From an uncultured Croceitalea sp. (GTDB taxonomy: Bacteria; Bacteroidota; Bacteroidia; Flavobacteriales; Flavobacteriaceae), in assembly GCA_947499565.1 (NCBI GenBank), contig CANMOV010000001.1, positions 372,001-436,000 on the forward strand: a stretch of 64,000 bases of DNA, written 5' to 3'. The notes below the pieces were generated by a model. It was not told where the DNA came from. It was given only the letters and a program-made list of their open reading frames with translations, and searched no databases. Position 1 is the stretch's first letter; each line of letters starts with the position of its first letter. The position numbers were made by a program, and so were the translations under genes. This document shows positions 26,305 through 34,680 of this stretch, one piece after another.

Positions 26305-26793
26305 TTATCTTTTTTCGTGCGCTTGACTGATCATATGGTTAGTTATTTCCCATTTATTTTCTGTTTTTTGAAATACCCTCAAATGGTGAATATATCGGTC
26401 ATTCATTAAAGTACCATCACTCCATTTCTGGCCTGTTCTTATATTCGTAGAGCGTAATAATGCGATGTCATCAGTAAGGAATTTAACATCGTCATTGATA
26501 TAATTATCTACTCCATTCATAACGAAATCCATCGCAAAAATTTCTGTAAGAAGCTGTCTTAACTCAGATTTCGATTGCATTCTATCGCCAAAGGCATTAG
26601 TCCAATCAGTATCTTTAGAATAGTCTGAAATTGCTAATTCGACATCTTTTTTATCCCATCCCTCGTTCCAATTATCAATAGTTTTCAATATTTCCTTTGA
26701 ATCTTTATCTCTATCAATCTTTATTTCTTTTTTCTCCGATTTGCACCCAAGCGTAAGTGCTATCATAAAAAATATTAATGCTATTTTATTCAT
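26305..26793 (-). CDS. NTF2-like (DUF4440) lipoprotein
   Basis: 162 aa. A lipoprotein signal ends at LTLGC, so it is exported and lipid-anchored. The remainder has the NTF2/SnoaL fold pattern: a first helix KTIDNWNEGWDKKDVELAISDYSKD, DWTNAFGDRMQSKSEL, and C-terminal strands with LLRSTNIRTGQ and YIHHLRVFQKTENKWEI. Similar proteins bind small ligands or act as enzymes such as polyketide cyclases; no catalytic set is obvious. It is 3 bp before the DUF1428 gene. Confidence 0.75.
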   Translation of the reverse strand: MNKIALIFFMIALTLGCKSEKKEIKIDRDKDSKEILKTIDNWNEGWDKKDVELAISDYSKDTDWTNAFGDRMQSKSELRQLLTEIFAMDFVMNGVDNYINDDVKFLTDDIALLRSTNIRTGQKWSDGTLMNDRYIHHLRVFQKTENKWEITNHMISQAHEKR

Positions 26794-26879
26794 TTCTCTA
26801 TTTTTTAATAAGCTACATCTGTTCCGACTATGAGTGGTTACTTGAGTTAGTAACTACTGATTGACATTGTTGTAGCCAG

Positions 26880-27386
26880 TTATTTTATTTTGAAGCTCGA
26901 TTCTTTCAATCCCTTGTCTTTTAAATAATCTAGAATTTCCGCTGAATCTTTTCCTCCTTGTTTTGCATGATGCAAAAGCGAAAAACCATGAGCTCCTTTT
27001 GCGTAAATTAAGTTTGGATATTCTTCCAGTGTCGGGATTACTATTTTCTTTTTCCCAAGCATTGTTAGGACAAAAATATTTACTCTTGCGCCCTGTTTAA
27101 TTAAATAGTTTGCAATTTCTTTGTTGCCAAGATGACCAGCGCCTTCAATTGCTTCCTCAAAATCTCCAGACCCCCAATCATACCTTGAATAAATAAGGTT
27201 TGGCTCTTCCTGAAGCATTGATTTTACTTTATCTAAATCACCATGTCCGGCAATCACAAATTCTTTGATTTTTTTGATGTCGATACTTTTGTATGCGTCT
27301 TGAAACTGTTTTGAGCCAAAAACGGGAACGGTCCCTAATCCTGAAAATGCAATTAGTCCTGTTTTAATAAATGTTTTTCTTTCCAT
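26880..27386 (-). CDS. Ankyrin-repeat protein with signal-like N-terminus
   Basis: 168 aa. A hydrophobic stretch at residues 9-23 follows a basic N-terminus (MERKTFIKTG), suggesting export. Residues about 40-160 form three to four ankyrin repeats, seen as GHGDLDKVKSMLQEEPNLIY, GHLGNKEIANYLIKQGARV and GAHGFSLLHHAKQGG. Ankyrin repeats bind proteins; the partner is unknown. The start is 5 bp after the pirin stop (27392). Confidence 0.8.
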   Translation of the reverse strand: MERKTFIKTGLIAFSGLGTVPVFGSKQFQDAYKSIDIKKIKEFVIAGHGDLDKVKSMLQEEPNLIYSRYDWGSGDFEEAIEGAGHLGNKEIANYLIKQGARVNIFVLTMLGKKKIVIPTLEEYPNLIYAKGAHGFSLLHHAKQGGKDSAEILDYLKDKGLKESSFKIK

Positions 27387-27391
27387 CTCTG

Positions 27392-28393
27392 TTATTTTTC
27401 AACCAAATTACCATCGGGATATTTAGCAAAACGTCCTTTATTTTTTTCGTGAACATTATCAGGGTAGGGCCAAGGCCAACCTCCAAATTGGGTGGTACGG
27501 TACTCATCCATTGCCTGTTGTATCTCAGCATCCGTATTCATTACGAAAGGGCCATACTTTGCTACGGGTTCTCCAATAGGTTTTCCCTGCAATACCAAAA
27601 AGTGCCCTTGTTTTCTTCCAATGCTAATAGTTGTTTCTTGAGCAGCATCCAATACCACACCAAAATTTGGAGTTACTTTTTTGCCTTCAATGATAACTTC
27701 ATCTCCCTCATAGAAATAGAGTGTTCTAGAAACCTCAGTTGTTGCTTTTGGTAATGTAAATTCAGTCTCAGCATCCACATGAATATTCCAAATAGCTACT
27801 TCATTTTTATCTTTTGCGGCCCAAGAATTTGGTGCGGGGTCATTTGCCTGGTCTCCCTTATAGTTACCTGCAATTACTTTAATAGTTGCATTGGTTTCTT
27901 TTATAACAGGAATATCTTCATGCCATAACATTTTAAAATGTGGGTCAACAAATTTGTCTGCTTTTGGTAGATTCAACCAAATTTGGAATAACTCTAAAGG
28001 ATTTTCTTTTTCATCATTAAGCAAGGGAAACATTTCGGAATGTTGCACGCCACGCCCGGCTGTCATCCATTGCACATCACCATCTCCAAAACGCCCTGCC
28101 GCTCCTAAGGAGTCAGAATGGTCACAATAGCCTTTGTTTACAATGGTTATGGTTTCAAAACCTCTGTGAGGATGGTAGGGAAAACCAGGTATTGTAGAAC
28201 CATGATACATACGCCAACCATCTTTTATGGTGAAGTCATTACCAATAGTTCTACCTTCTAGCAGCTTTGGATTAGGGCCCATTTCACCATTACCTTTTGG
28301 GTAATGATCTAAATGGTATACGCAGAACAAAAAAGGGTCTTGCGTTTGCCAAGGGAAACCTAAGGGGAATGTTTGTATTACAGAGTTACTCAT
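27392..28393 (-). CDS. Pirin family protein
   Basis: 333 aa, a bicupin. The N-terminal cupin carries the metal-ligand motif HPHRGFETITIV with His, and further GDVQWMTAGRGVQHSEMFP. Pirins of this type include quercetin dioxygenases and transcription cofactors. Cytoplasmic, no signal peptide. Its start lies 17 bp before the tandem repeat region (28411-28580). Confidence 0.93.
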   Translation of the reverse strand: MSNSVIQTFPLGFPWQTQDPFLFCVYHLDHYPKGNGEMGPNPKLLEGRTIGNDFTIKDGWRMYHGSTIPGFPYHPHRGFETITIVNKGYCDHSDSLGAAGRFGDGDVQWMTAGRGVQHSEMFPLLNDEKENPLELFQIWLNLPKADKFVDPHFKMLWHEDIPVIKETNATIKVIAGNYKGDQANDPAPNSWAAKDKNEVAIWNIHVDAETEFTLPKATTEVSRTLYFYEGDEVIIEGKKVTPNFGVVLDAAQETTISIGRKQGHFLVLQGKPIGEPVAKYGPFVMNTDAEIQQAMDEYRTTQFGGWPWPYPDNVHEKNKGRFAKYPDGNLVEK

Positions 28394-28410
28394 ATTTTAT
28401 TTTTTTAAAG

Positions 28411-28580
28411 GTTCTCGATACAATTTCCTTTGGAAATGACTCGAACTGACGTTTTTAGTATTTTTCAAGGTAAGATTTTTGATATAATTCCCTTGGAAAT
28501 CACTCGAACTGACGTTTAAAGTATTTATCAAGTTAGGTTTCCGATATAACTTCTTTTGGAAGTTACTCAAACAGCAGGTT
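28411..28580. repeat. Three tandem imperfect hairpin repeats (periods about 64 and 62 bp)
   Basis: Units start near 28411, 28475 and 28537. Each has the core GATATAATTYCYTTGGAAATCACTC-like order with variants, and copies one and two end in ACTCGAACTGACGTTT. Within a unit TTTCC-TTT-GGAAA and GTTCTCGA...TCGAAC are nested inverted repeats, so each copy can form a hairpin. The third copy has degraded at its 3' end (ACTCAAACAGCAGG). It fills the gap between the pirin and lipocalin-VOC genes. Confidence 0.8.
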
Positions 28581-28587
28581 ACGTTTA

Positions 28588-29517
28588 CTAATGTTTTGCC
28601 GTATTAATCTCTACCCAATAGCCATCTGGGTCTTGCAAATAGATTTGTTTTACACCATCACTTCTATCTGTAACAGAACCTTTCTCACCTGGCCAGTTAT
28701 AAAAATCAATATTATTAGACATTAGATGCTCTATAATACCTTCTAGGTTTTGAGTGGAAAGACATAAATGAATACTCTTATCTTTTTTAAAGACAATCAC
28801 ATCTTTTTTTATGAGATGTAATTGTGAATTTCCTCTAACCTGAAACCAACGAAATCCTTGCGCTTTATCCGGGTGTGGAATCTCTTTTAATTGCAATATA
28901 TCGCGATAGAAATCTCCAGTTTCAATTAATTTTGTAACTACTAGGGATTCATGGTCAAAATGGAAATCAAAAGCTTCTTTAGCTTTAAATTGTGTTTCTA
29001 AATAGATTTGTTGCCATACCCCATCAACATAACTACCAACTTTAAAATTGTAGGTGGTATCATCCACATATTCCCAAGCATCAGTCACTTGTGAATCACC
29101 ATAGGCGTACTGGTACAGAATATTTTTTCCTTTGAAAACCACCTTACCTTTGGTTACGCCTCCGAAAACATCAAACTCCCAAAACTGAATGGTATCGCTC
29201 TCAGCATCATATTTACGAATACCATGATTACGATGACCAAATTCCGTTTGTTCTTTATTTATAAAGCCTTTTGACTCTGTAATAACGGTCTTGCCTTCTA
29301 ATGAATAGCTAAAGTCTATCTCCTGTTTAAATTTTGAGCCATCGCCCCAGGTGCCTTCTGCTTTCCATGTTTTACCAATTAAATTTTCAAATCCTGATAA
29401 GGGATTGTCTTGAGCAATTATAAAACTCGAAGTTATTAGGAATAGTAGTGCTGTAAGTTGTACACTTTTACGTTGTAAGTTCTTCAATCTGTTTTTGAAT
29501 TTTATCAGCTTCAGCAT
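28588..29517 (-). CDS. Secreted lipocalin-like/VOC fusion protein
   Basis: 309 aa from the ATG at 29517 (a GTG at 29529 also opens the frame). A signal peptide ends near IIAQ (about residue 36). Residues about 40-185 form a beta-barrel-like domain resembling DUF1579 (IGKTWKAEGTWGDGSKFKQEID, DAESDTIQFWEFDVFGGV). Residues about 200-309 are a glyoxalase/VOC domain (FRWFQVRGNSQLHLIK, HLCLSTQNLEGIIEHLM, YLQDPDGYWVEINT). A periplasmic protein joining the two is unusual. Its 5' end overlaps the Lacal_2735-type gene by about 50 nt. Confidence 0.7.
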   Translation of the reverse strand: MLKLIKFKNRLKNLQRKSVQLTALLFLITSSFIIAQDNPLSGFENLIGKTWKAEGTWGDGSKFKQEIDFSYSLEGKTVITESKGFINKEQTEFGHRNHGIRKYDAESDTIQFWEFDVFGGVTKGKVVFKGKNILYQYAYGDSQVTDAWEYVDDTTYNFKVGSYVDGVWQQIYLETQFKAKEAFDFHFDHESLVVTKLIETGDFYRDILQLKEIPHPDKAQGFRWFQVRGNSQLHLIKKDVIVFKKDKSIHLCLSTQNLEGIIEHLMSNNIDFYNWPGEKGSVTDRSDGVKQIYLQDPDGYWVEINTAKH

Positions 29518-29635
29518 ATTTGGTATCACTTTCGCTTCTATTTATTTTAGAAAGATCAAAAGCTTCTTTCATTAACTTTTGATACTTTTCTTGTAATTTT
29601 TCAACTTCTGTTTTCTTTTTAAATAATCCGAACAT
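29468..29635 (-). CDS. Small Lacal_2735-type protein
   Basis: 55 aa, starting at MFGLFKKKTEVEKLQ. An upstream frame continuation of 14 residues exists but lacks the conserved start. The product is basic and helical, with heptad-like spacing of Leu and Lys (YQKLMKEAFDLSKINR...EADKIQKQIEEL), probably a coiled coil. I recall the family as Lacal_2735, a small flavobacterial protein of unknown function. It lies 13 bp after the M20 peptidase stop and overlaps the start of the lipocalin-VOC gene. Confidence 0.7.
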   Translation of the reverse strand: MFGLFKKKTEVEKLQEKYQKLMKEAFDLSKINRSESDTKYAEADKIQKQIEELTT

Positions 29636-29648
29636 AGCATTTTTAGGT

Positions 29649-31073
29649 TTAATCTTTCCCGATAGGAGGAGGACCATCTATCATAGCTTCATAAACTTCG
29701 TCTCCTTTTCGGGTTTTGTATTCTTCTTTTACTTTTTCAACCAATTTTGGGTTTTCAAAAAGGTCAACCATGGTCATTCCCATTGCCTTTGAGGCATATA
29801 CCATTCCTTTATGCCCAATGCTCATTCCTCCACAAGCTACCACAGCCCATGAGTGCCAAGGCGTATCTTTAGGGGCTACCGTTACACTTAGGTTTATATT
29901 TGGAACATTCCAACTAACATCACCCACATCTGTAGAACCACCTCCAGGATTTTTCTCTGTCTCTCTTAGTGGACTAATCTTACTATCCATACCTACTTCT
30001 TCTTTCCCGGTAGCTTTCTGAATTGCCTTGCCAAATATTGTTTCTTCTTCTGTGTAGCTTATTGGACCTAATAATTCTAAGTTTTTCTGCATAATTTCTC
30101 CGCCAGAACGGTTTACCAAAGTTTCATAAATACCAGACACCAAAGAAATCTTATAATCTACATTCGCCATTATCGCAGCGCCTTCTGCCATTTTTTTAAC
30201 ACGCTCGTAAGTGGGTAACATCACTTTACGTTTAGGATCTCGAACACGTACCCAAAGTTTTGAGTAATCTGGAACCACATTTACTACTTGACCGCCATCT
30301 TGAATATGGTAATGAATCCTTGAAGTTGGTAAGATGTGTTCTCTATAATAATTAATACCTGTAGTATAAATTTCTAAAGCATCTGAGGCACTGCGTCCAT
30401 TCCATGGATCAGCAGAAGCATGCGCTGCCTGCCCGTAAAACTCCACGATAAAATCTATTAATGACAGTCCGCTTTGCACATCAGCTTCTATATTAGCTCC
30501 TGGATGCCAGCTTATATTAACGTCTACATCGTCCCAAAGGCCAGCTTCTACCATCCAAACCTTAGCAAAGAACTTCTCTTCTGCAGGTGTTCCTAAAAAC
30601 TTAACGGTACCTTTAATTTTGCCAGCTTCCATTAGCTCTTTAATGGCTATTGCTGAACCAAGACTAGCCGTACCAAACATATTATGTCCACAACCATGGC
30701 CTGGAGCATCTTTGTTTAAAGGTTCTTTTGTTGGAGATGCTTTTTGAGATAGGCCAGGTAAGGCATCAAACTCTCCAAGGATACTTATTATTGGCTTTCC
30801 AGAACCGTAAGTTGCTGTGAATGCTGTAGGAATATCTGCTACGCCTCTAGTAACGGTTAATCCATTTTTTTCTGCGTAATCTGCAAGAATACGAGACGAT
30901 TCACTCTCATTAAAAGCTGTTTCTGCAAGTGCCCAGATAGAGTCGCTAATTTTTATCAATTCAGCTTCATGCTTTTCAACTGAAGCAATAATAGCTTTTT
31001 TATTATTGTTTAATTTTTGACCTACCGCTGCCATCGATACAAATAGTGCGATTAAAAGGATAACATTTTTCAT
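29649..31073 (-). CDS. M20 family amidohydrolase (AbgB-like)
   Basis: 474 aa with an 18-residue signal peptide ending in AVGQ. The M20D core shows ISILGEFDALPGL, the HGCGHNMFG metal-binding motif, GTPAEEKFF (Glu) and WHPGANIEADVQSG. Related enzymes hydrolyse amide bonds of N-acyl or p-aminobenzoyl-glutamate compounds. Here it should work outside the cytoplasm, unusual for AbgB relatives, which hints at a role in scavenging peptides or conjugates. Transcribed in the same direction as the small gene that follows. Confidence 0.9.
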   Translation of the reverse strand: MKNVILLIALFVSMAAVGQKLNNNKKAIIASVEKHEAELIKISDSIWALAETAFNESESSRILADYAEKNGLTVTRGVADIPTAFTATYGSGKPIISILGEFDALPGLSQKASPTKEPLNKDAPGHGCGHNMFGTASLGSAIAIKELMEAGKIKGTVKFLGTPAEEKFFAKVWMVEAGLWDDVDVNISWHPGANIEADVQSGLSLIDFIVEFYGQAAHASADPWNGRSASDALEIYTTGINYYREHILPTSRIHYHIQDGGQVVNVVPDYSKLWVRVRDPKRKVMLPTYERVKKMAEGAAIMANVDYKISLVSGIYETLVNRSGGEIMQKNLELLGPISYTEEETIFGKAIQKATGKEEVGMDSKISPLRETEKNPGGGSTDVGDVSWNVPNINLSVTVAPKDTPWHSWAVVACGGMSIGHKGMVYASKAMGMTMVDLFENPKLVEKVKEEYKTRKGDEVYEAMIDGPPPIGKD

Positions 31074-31128
31074 AATTATAATGTGTTGGTTACTTTAAAA
31101 TTAGAATCTCTAAAGTAATGAAAAAGTA

Positions 31129-32433
31129 TCACCCAACAGCTTCTTTATAAACGCGTAAACATCTTTCCCTAGCCATTTTATGGTCAACCATTTTTTCTGG
31201 GTAGGTAAGCTCTTGAAGTTCAGGAACCCATTTGTTTATATATTCTTTTTGTTTGTCGAATTTATCTACTTGAGTCATGGGATTAAAAATCCTAAAATAG
31301 GGTGCGGCGTCAACACCACTTCCAGCCGCCCATTGCCAATTGCCTATATTGGCACTCATGTCGTAATCCAGCAACTTTTCTGCAAAATAGGCTTCTCCCC
31401 AGCGCCAGTCTATTAATAAATGCTTACATAAAAAACTTGCAACTAACATCCGGACTCGGTTATGCATATATCCTGTAGTATTTAATTCCCGCATGCCTGC
31501 ATCCACTAAAGCATAGCCGGTTTTTCCATTTTTCCATTTATCAAATTCTACTTCATTATTTCGCCATACTATGCGATCATATTTTGGCTTGAATGCATTT
31601 TTATGGGTGCTAGGAAAATGCCATAGAATTTGCATAAAAAATTCCCGCCATATTAATTCATTCCAAAAGACCTCATTTTCTTCGGCAATGGCTTTTTTTA
31701 CCATTTTCCTGACTGATACCGTACCAAAACGCAAATGGGGACCTAGTCTAGAAGTTCCATTTTTTATAGCTGGAAAATTTCTAGTGGCCTCATAGTTCTG
31801 GACCAAATCTTTGGTAACTAAATAATTGGGGACGTCTATTTTTGCTTTTTCAAAACCTAAATCATCTAAAGAACAATTGGGTAAGCGCTTGTTCTTTATA
31901 AAATTGAAAAGTTCCGGCTCATAGTCTACCAAATCTATGGATGGATTAAAATGCTCTTTCCATTTATTTTTAAAAGGGGTATAAACTACATACGGATTGC
32001 CATCTCCTTTTACAATCTCACTTTTTTCAAAAATGACCTGATCTTTATAGGTTTTAAAACCTACTCTTTTTTTATGTAAAAACTTTGAAACTTCTTCATC
32101 ACGTTTTTTAGCATATGGTTCGTAATCATGATTGGTGAATACGGTCTTTATATCATAGGTTTCCGCTATAGATTTAAAAACGTACAGTGGGTTTCCATGA
32201 TAGACTGCTATGGAACTTTCAGCTTGGGCTTGCAGTGCTTTTCTAATTGCTAATAACTGCTTGTGAATGAAGCTTACGCGCGCATCATCTTTAGGAAGCT
32301 TATCTAAAATTTCCGTGTCGAAAATAAAAATTGGAAGTACCGGAATATTACTTTTTAAAGCATTGTATAATCCTACATTGTCTTCCAAACGCAAGTCTCG
32401 TCTAAACCAAAATACAACTACCTTTTCTGGCAT
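31129..32433 (-). CDS. Deoxyribodipyrimidine photolyase/cryptochrome family protein
   Basis: 434 aa. The N-terminal antenna domain begins VVFWFRRDLRLEDN, and the FAD-binding C-terminal half has the family's WRWGEAYFAEKLLDYDMSANIGNWQWAAG stretch in pieces, with GVDAAPYFRIFNP. Such enzymes repair pyrimidine dimers with light. The ATG overlaps the SDR stop by one base (TAATG), so this is a tightly coupled operon with the SDR and SRPBCC genes. No 6-4 photolyase-specific residues can be judged by eye. Confidence 0.93.
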   Translation of the reverse strand: MPEKVVVFWFRRDLRLEDNVGLYNALKSNIPVLPIFIFDTEILDKLPKDDARVSFIHKQLLAIRKALQAQAESSIAVYHGNPLYVFKSIAETYDIKTVFTNHDYEPYAKKRDEEVSKFLHKKRVGFKTYKDQVIFEKSEIVKGDGNPYVVYTPFKNKWKEHFNPSIDLVDYEPELFNFIKNKRLPNCSLDDLGFEKAKIDVPNYLVTKDLVQNYEATRNFPAIKNGTSRLGPHLRFGTVSVRKMVKKAIAEENEVFWNELIWREFFMQILWHFPSTHKNAFKPKYDRIVWRNNEVEFDKWKNGKTGYALVDAGMRELNTTGYMHNRVRMLVASFLCKHLLIDWRWGEAYFAEKLLDYDMSANIGNWQWAAGSGVDAAPYFRIFNPMTQVDKFDKQKEYINKWVPELQELTYPEKMVDHKMARERCLRVYKEAVG

Positions 32434-33125
32434 TAATTTACATTTAATGTTGAAATACCGCCATCAATTCCAATACTTTGTCCTGTCACCCATGAGCTTT
32501 CTTCCTTTAATAAAAAGCAAGCAAGGTTAGCGATATCTTTAGCTTCACCAACGCGCTTTAAAGGATGTCGTTGGTCCATGAGTTCTCTTTTTTTATCATT
32601 ATTCAATAAACGTTTTGCTAAAGGTGTATTTACCAAAGAAGGTGCAATGGTATTTACCCTTACTTTTGGAGCAAATTCAGCGGCCAACGATTTAGAAAAC
32701 CCTTCTATAGCTCCTTTTGCTGCTGCGACACTTGTATGAAAAGGCATTCCAGTTGCTACGGCAACCGTGCTAAAAAACACCATACTAGAACCCTCAGCCA
32801 TTTTTGGCATTATAGCTTTAACTACAGCTACCATGGAAAAGAAATTTAATTCCATATCCTCTTTAAACGTATCTAGGGATAACATTTTAAAGGGTTTTAA
32901 GTTGATGCTACCTGGACAATAAACAAAGCCATGGAGCTCATCCGGTAACTCAGATTCGTCGAGTGCATCACTAGTCGCATCAAATGAAATGTAATTTACA
33001 TCTAAGTTTCCCAACTCATCATTTGTTCTGGATGCAACGTATATGGTATATTGATTTTGTAATGCTTTTACAATTTCAAAACCTATACCATGGGAACCGC
33101 CAACTAGTAATATATTTTTATGCAT
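32433..33125 (-). CDS. SDR family oxidoreductase
   Basis: 230 aa. Rossmann motif VGGSHGIGFEI near the N-terminus, the SSMVFFSTVAVATG strand, and an active-site region with FHTSVAAAKGAIEGF (the usual Tyr-x3-Lys is not clear here: HTSVAAAK). The ending SIGIDGGISTLN is typical of SDRs. It sits between the SRPBCC and photolyase genes, overlapping the latter's start by one base. Membership of a light- or stress-induced operon is inferred from context. Confidence 0.88.
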   Translation of the reverse strand: MHKNILLVGGSHGIGFEIVKALQNQYTIYVASRTNDELGNLDVNYISFDATSDALDESELPDELHGFVYCPGSINLKPFKMLSLDTFKEDMELNFFSMVAVVKAIMPKMAEGSSMVFFSTVAVATGMPFHTSVAAAKGAIEGFSKSLAAEFAPKVRVNTIAPSLVNTPLAKRLLNNDKKRELMDQRHPLKRVGEAKDIANLACFLLKEESSWVTGQSIGIDGGISTLNVN

Positions 33126-33126
33126 G

Positions 33127-33624
33127 TTATATTGATTTTAACTCTAATTGATTTTTGTGACCTTCAAGTTTACCAAACAATTCATTTAATTTGGTTTCGC
33201 GATAGTTGAAAATCTGAAGTAATTGTTTTTTTACCACTAAGGGCTGTGCTATTTGACCTAAAATACCAAAAGGGATTTTGTAGTCTATTATATCTTCCAT
33301 TTCTACACCTCCATTAATCTCTTTAATAAAATGCTTGTGATGCCATAAGGCATAAGGACCAAAACGTTGTTCATCTACAAAATATTCCCCTTCTCGTACA
33401 TGTGTTATTTCTGTGACCCATTTTGTTGCGTATCCTGGAAATGGTTTTACAACGTACTGAATAATTTGCCCTTGAAACATGGGTCTATCAGCCCCAGAAA
33501 GAATATTAAAACCCATGTGATCTGGCGTAATAACCTTTAAATTTTTTGGATCTGAAAGGAAATCCCAAGCTTCTTTTTTAGTTATTGGAAATGCTTGCTT
33601 TGCTCGTAGCTGATATAACTTCAT
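33127..33624 (-). CDS. SRPBCC (START-like) ligand-binding protein
   Basis: 165 aa, cytoplasmic. Helix-grip fold signature: AFPITKKEAWDFLSDPKNLKVITP, MGFNILSG, and PFPGYATKWVTEITHVREGEYFVDEQRFGPYALW. Similar proteins accompany photolyases in many flavobacteria. It is the first gene of the operon and sits 1 bp before the SDR gene. Two palindromes (33633-33676) lie just upstream. Confidence 0.85.
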   Translation of the reverse strand: MKLYQLRAKQAFPITKKEAWDFLSDPKNLKVITPDHMGFNILSGADRPMFQGQIIQYVVKPFPGYATKWVTEITHVREGEYFVDEQRFGPYALWHHKHFIKEINGGVEMEDIIDYKIPFGILGQIAQPLVVKKQLLQIFNYRETKLNELFGKLEGHKNQLELKSI

Positions 33625-33632
33625 GAAAGATT

Positions 33633-33676
33633 TTTATCAAAGATAAATGTTAAAATGTTTAATATAAAATATTAAA
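33633..33676 (-). promoter_or_regulatory. Promoter region of the photolyase operon with two palindromes
   Basis: On the minus strand the box TATCTTTG (33638-33645) matches TAnnTTTG. It lies in a perfect inverted repeat TTTATC-AAA-GATAAA (33633-33647). A second perfect repeat TTTAATAT-AAA-ATATTAAA (33658-33676) covers the expected -33 position, where no TTTG is seen. They may be operator sites. Confidence 0.5.
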
Positions 33677-33827
33677 AGTTAAACAAAATTGAAAATGTTA
33701 GTTTCGATGCATTCAAAGTCAGCTATTGACTTTGCTATGACCTTCTTTATTTAAGTATTTGTTAACAGATGACGCTTTTCATTATAATTAGCTTTGTTAT
33801 CTAATCCGATTTAAAACACTTATTATC

Positions 33828-34673
33828 ATGAAAAAATTAGTATTATTTTCTCTTGTGGCCCTTTTGTCCTGTACATTAAGTGCTCAGATAGAGACGCCAC
33901 AGCCAAGTACTTCTGCAAAAATTTGGCAAACTGTAGGTTTAACAGAAGTGACTGTAGATTATTCTAGACCTTCTATGCGAGGAAGAACCATTTTTGGTGA
34001 CTTAGTTCCTTTTGACAAGTTATGGAGAACGGGTGCAAATGCTTACACTAAGATTAGTTTTGACAAAGACGTAACAATTGCAGATAATGATGTAAAAGCA
34101 GGTACCTATTCGATTTTTACCAAGCCAGGAAAAGAGAATTGGGAAGTTTTCTTTTATACAGATACCCAAGGAGGCGGTACACCAAGAGATTGGGATGATG
34201 CTAAGGTTGTTGCCAAAATAACGGTTCCAGTTTATAAAATGGAAATGCCTGTTGAAACATTTACCATTACTATTGATGATGTTGCAAGCAATGGTGCTAA
34301 CCTAGGTTTTATATGGGAGAATACCTATGTAGGAGTTCCTTTTGGCGTTCATACAGATGCTGAAGTTGTAAAAAGTATTGAAAAAGTAATGTCTGGACCA
34401 TCTGCGGGGGATTATTATGCTTCAGCTGTATATTATGCTTCTGAAGGGAAAGACATTAATAAGGCTAAAGAATGGATGGATAAAGCTATGTCTATGACGG
34501 AAACACCTAGATTTTGGCAATTAAGACAACAATCTTTAATACAGGCAAAATCTGGAGATAAGAAAGGTGCAATTGCTACTGCTAAAAAGTCACTAGCTGG
34601 TGCTGAAGAAGCTGGAAATGCAGACTATATAAAAATGAATAAAGACTCCTTAAAAGAATGGGGAGCTTTATAG
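33828..34673 (+). CDS. DUF2911 family secreted protein with TPR-like C-terminus
   Basis: 281 aa. Signal peptide ends near LSAQ (residue 20). The central part (PSMRGRTIFG.LVPFDKLWRTGANA, GTYSIFTKPGKENWEVFFY) is the DUF2911 domain, typical of Bacteroidota. The last 90 residues are helical repeats (YYASAVYYASEGKDINKAKEWMDKAM) that look like degenerate TPRs. TAGCTTTG at 33789-33796 is a good -7 match, about 30 nt before the ATG. Function unknown. Confidence 0.9.
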   Translation: MKKLVLFSLVALLSCTLSAQIETPQPSTSAKIWQTVGLTEVTVDYSRPSMRGRTIFGDLVPFDKLWRTGANAYTKISFDKDVTIADNDVKAGTYSIFTKPGKENWEVFFYTDTQGGGTPRDWDDAKVVAKITVPVYKMEMPVETFTITIDDVASNGANLGFIWENTYVGVPFGVHTDAEVVKSIEKVMSGPSAGDYYASAVYYASEGKDINKAKEWMDKAMSMTETPRFWQLRQQSLIQAKSGDKKGAIATAKKSLAGAEEAGNADYIKMNKDSLKEWGAL

Positions 34674-34680
34674 TATAAAT

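Noticed and set aside
28411-28580. CRISPR-like array
   Set aside because: The three copies are adjacent without unique spacers, the periods differ, and there are no cas genes.
25409-29635. Genomic island of small accessory genes
   Set aside because: No integrase, tRNA junction, direct repeats or composition shift is visible; the genes look like ordinary flavobacterial housekeeping extras.
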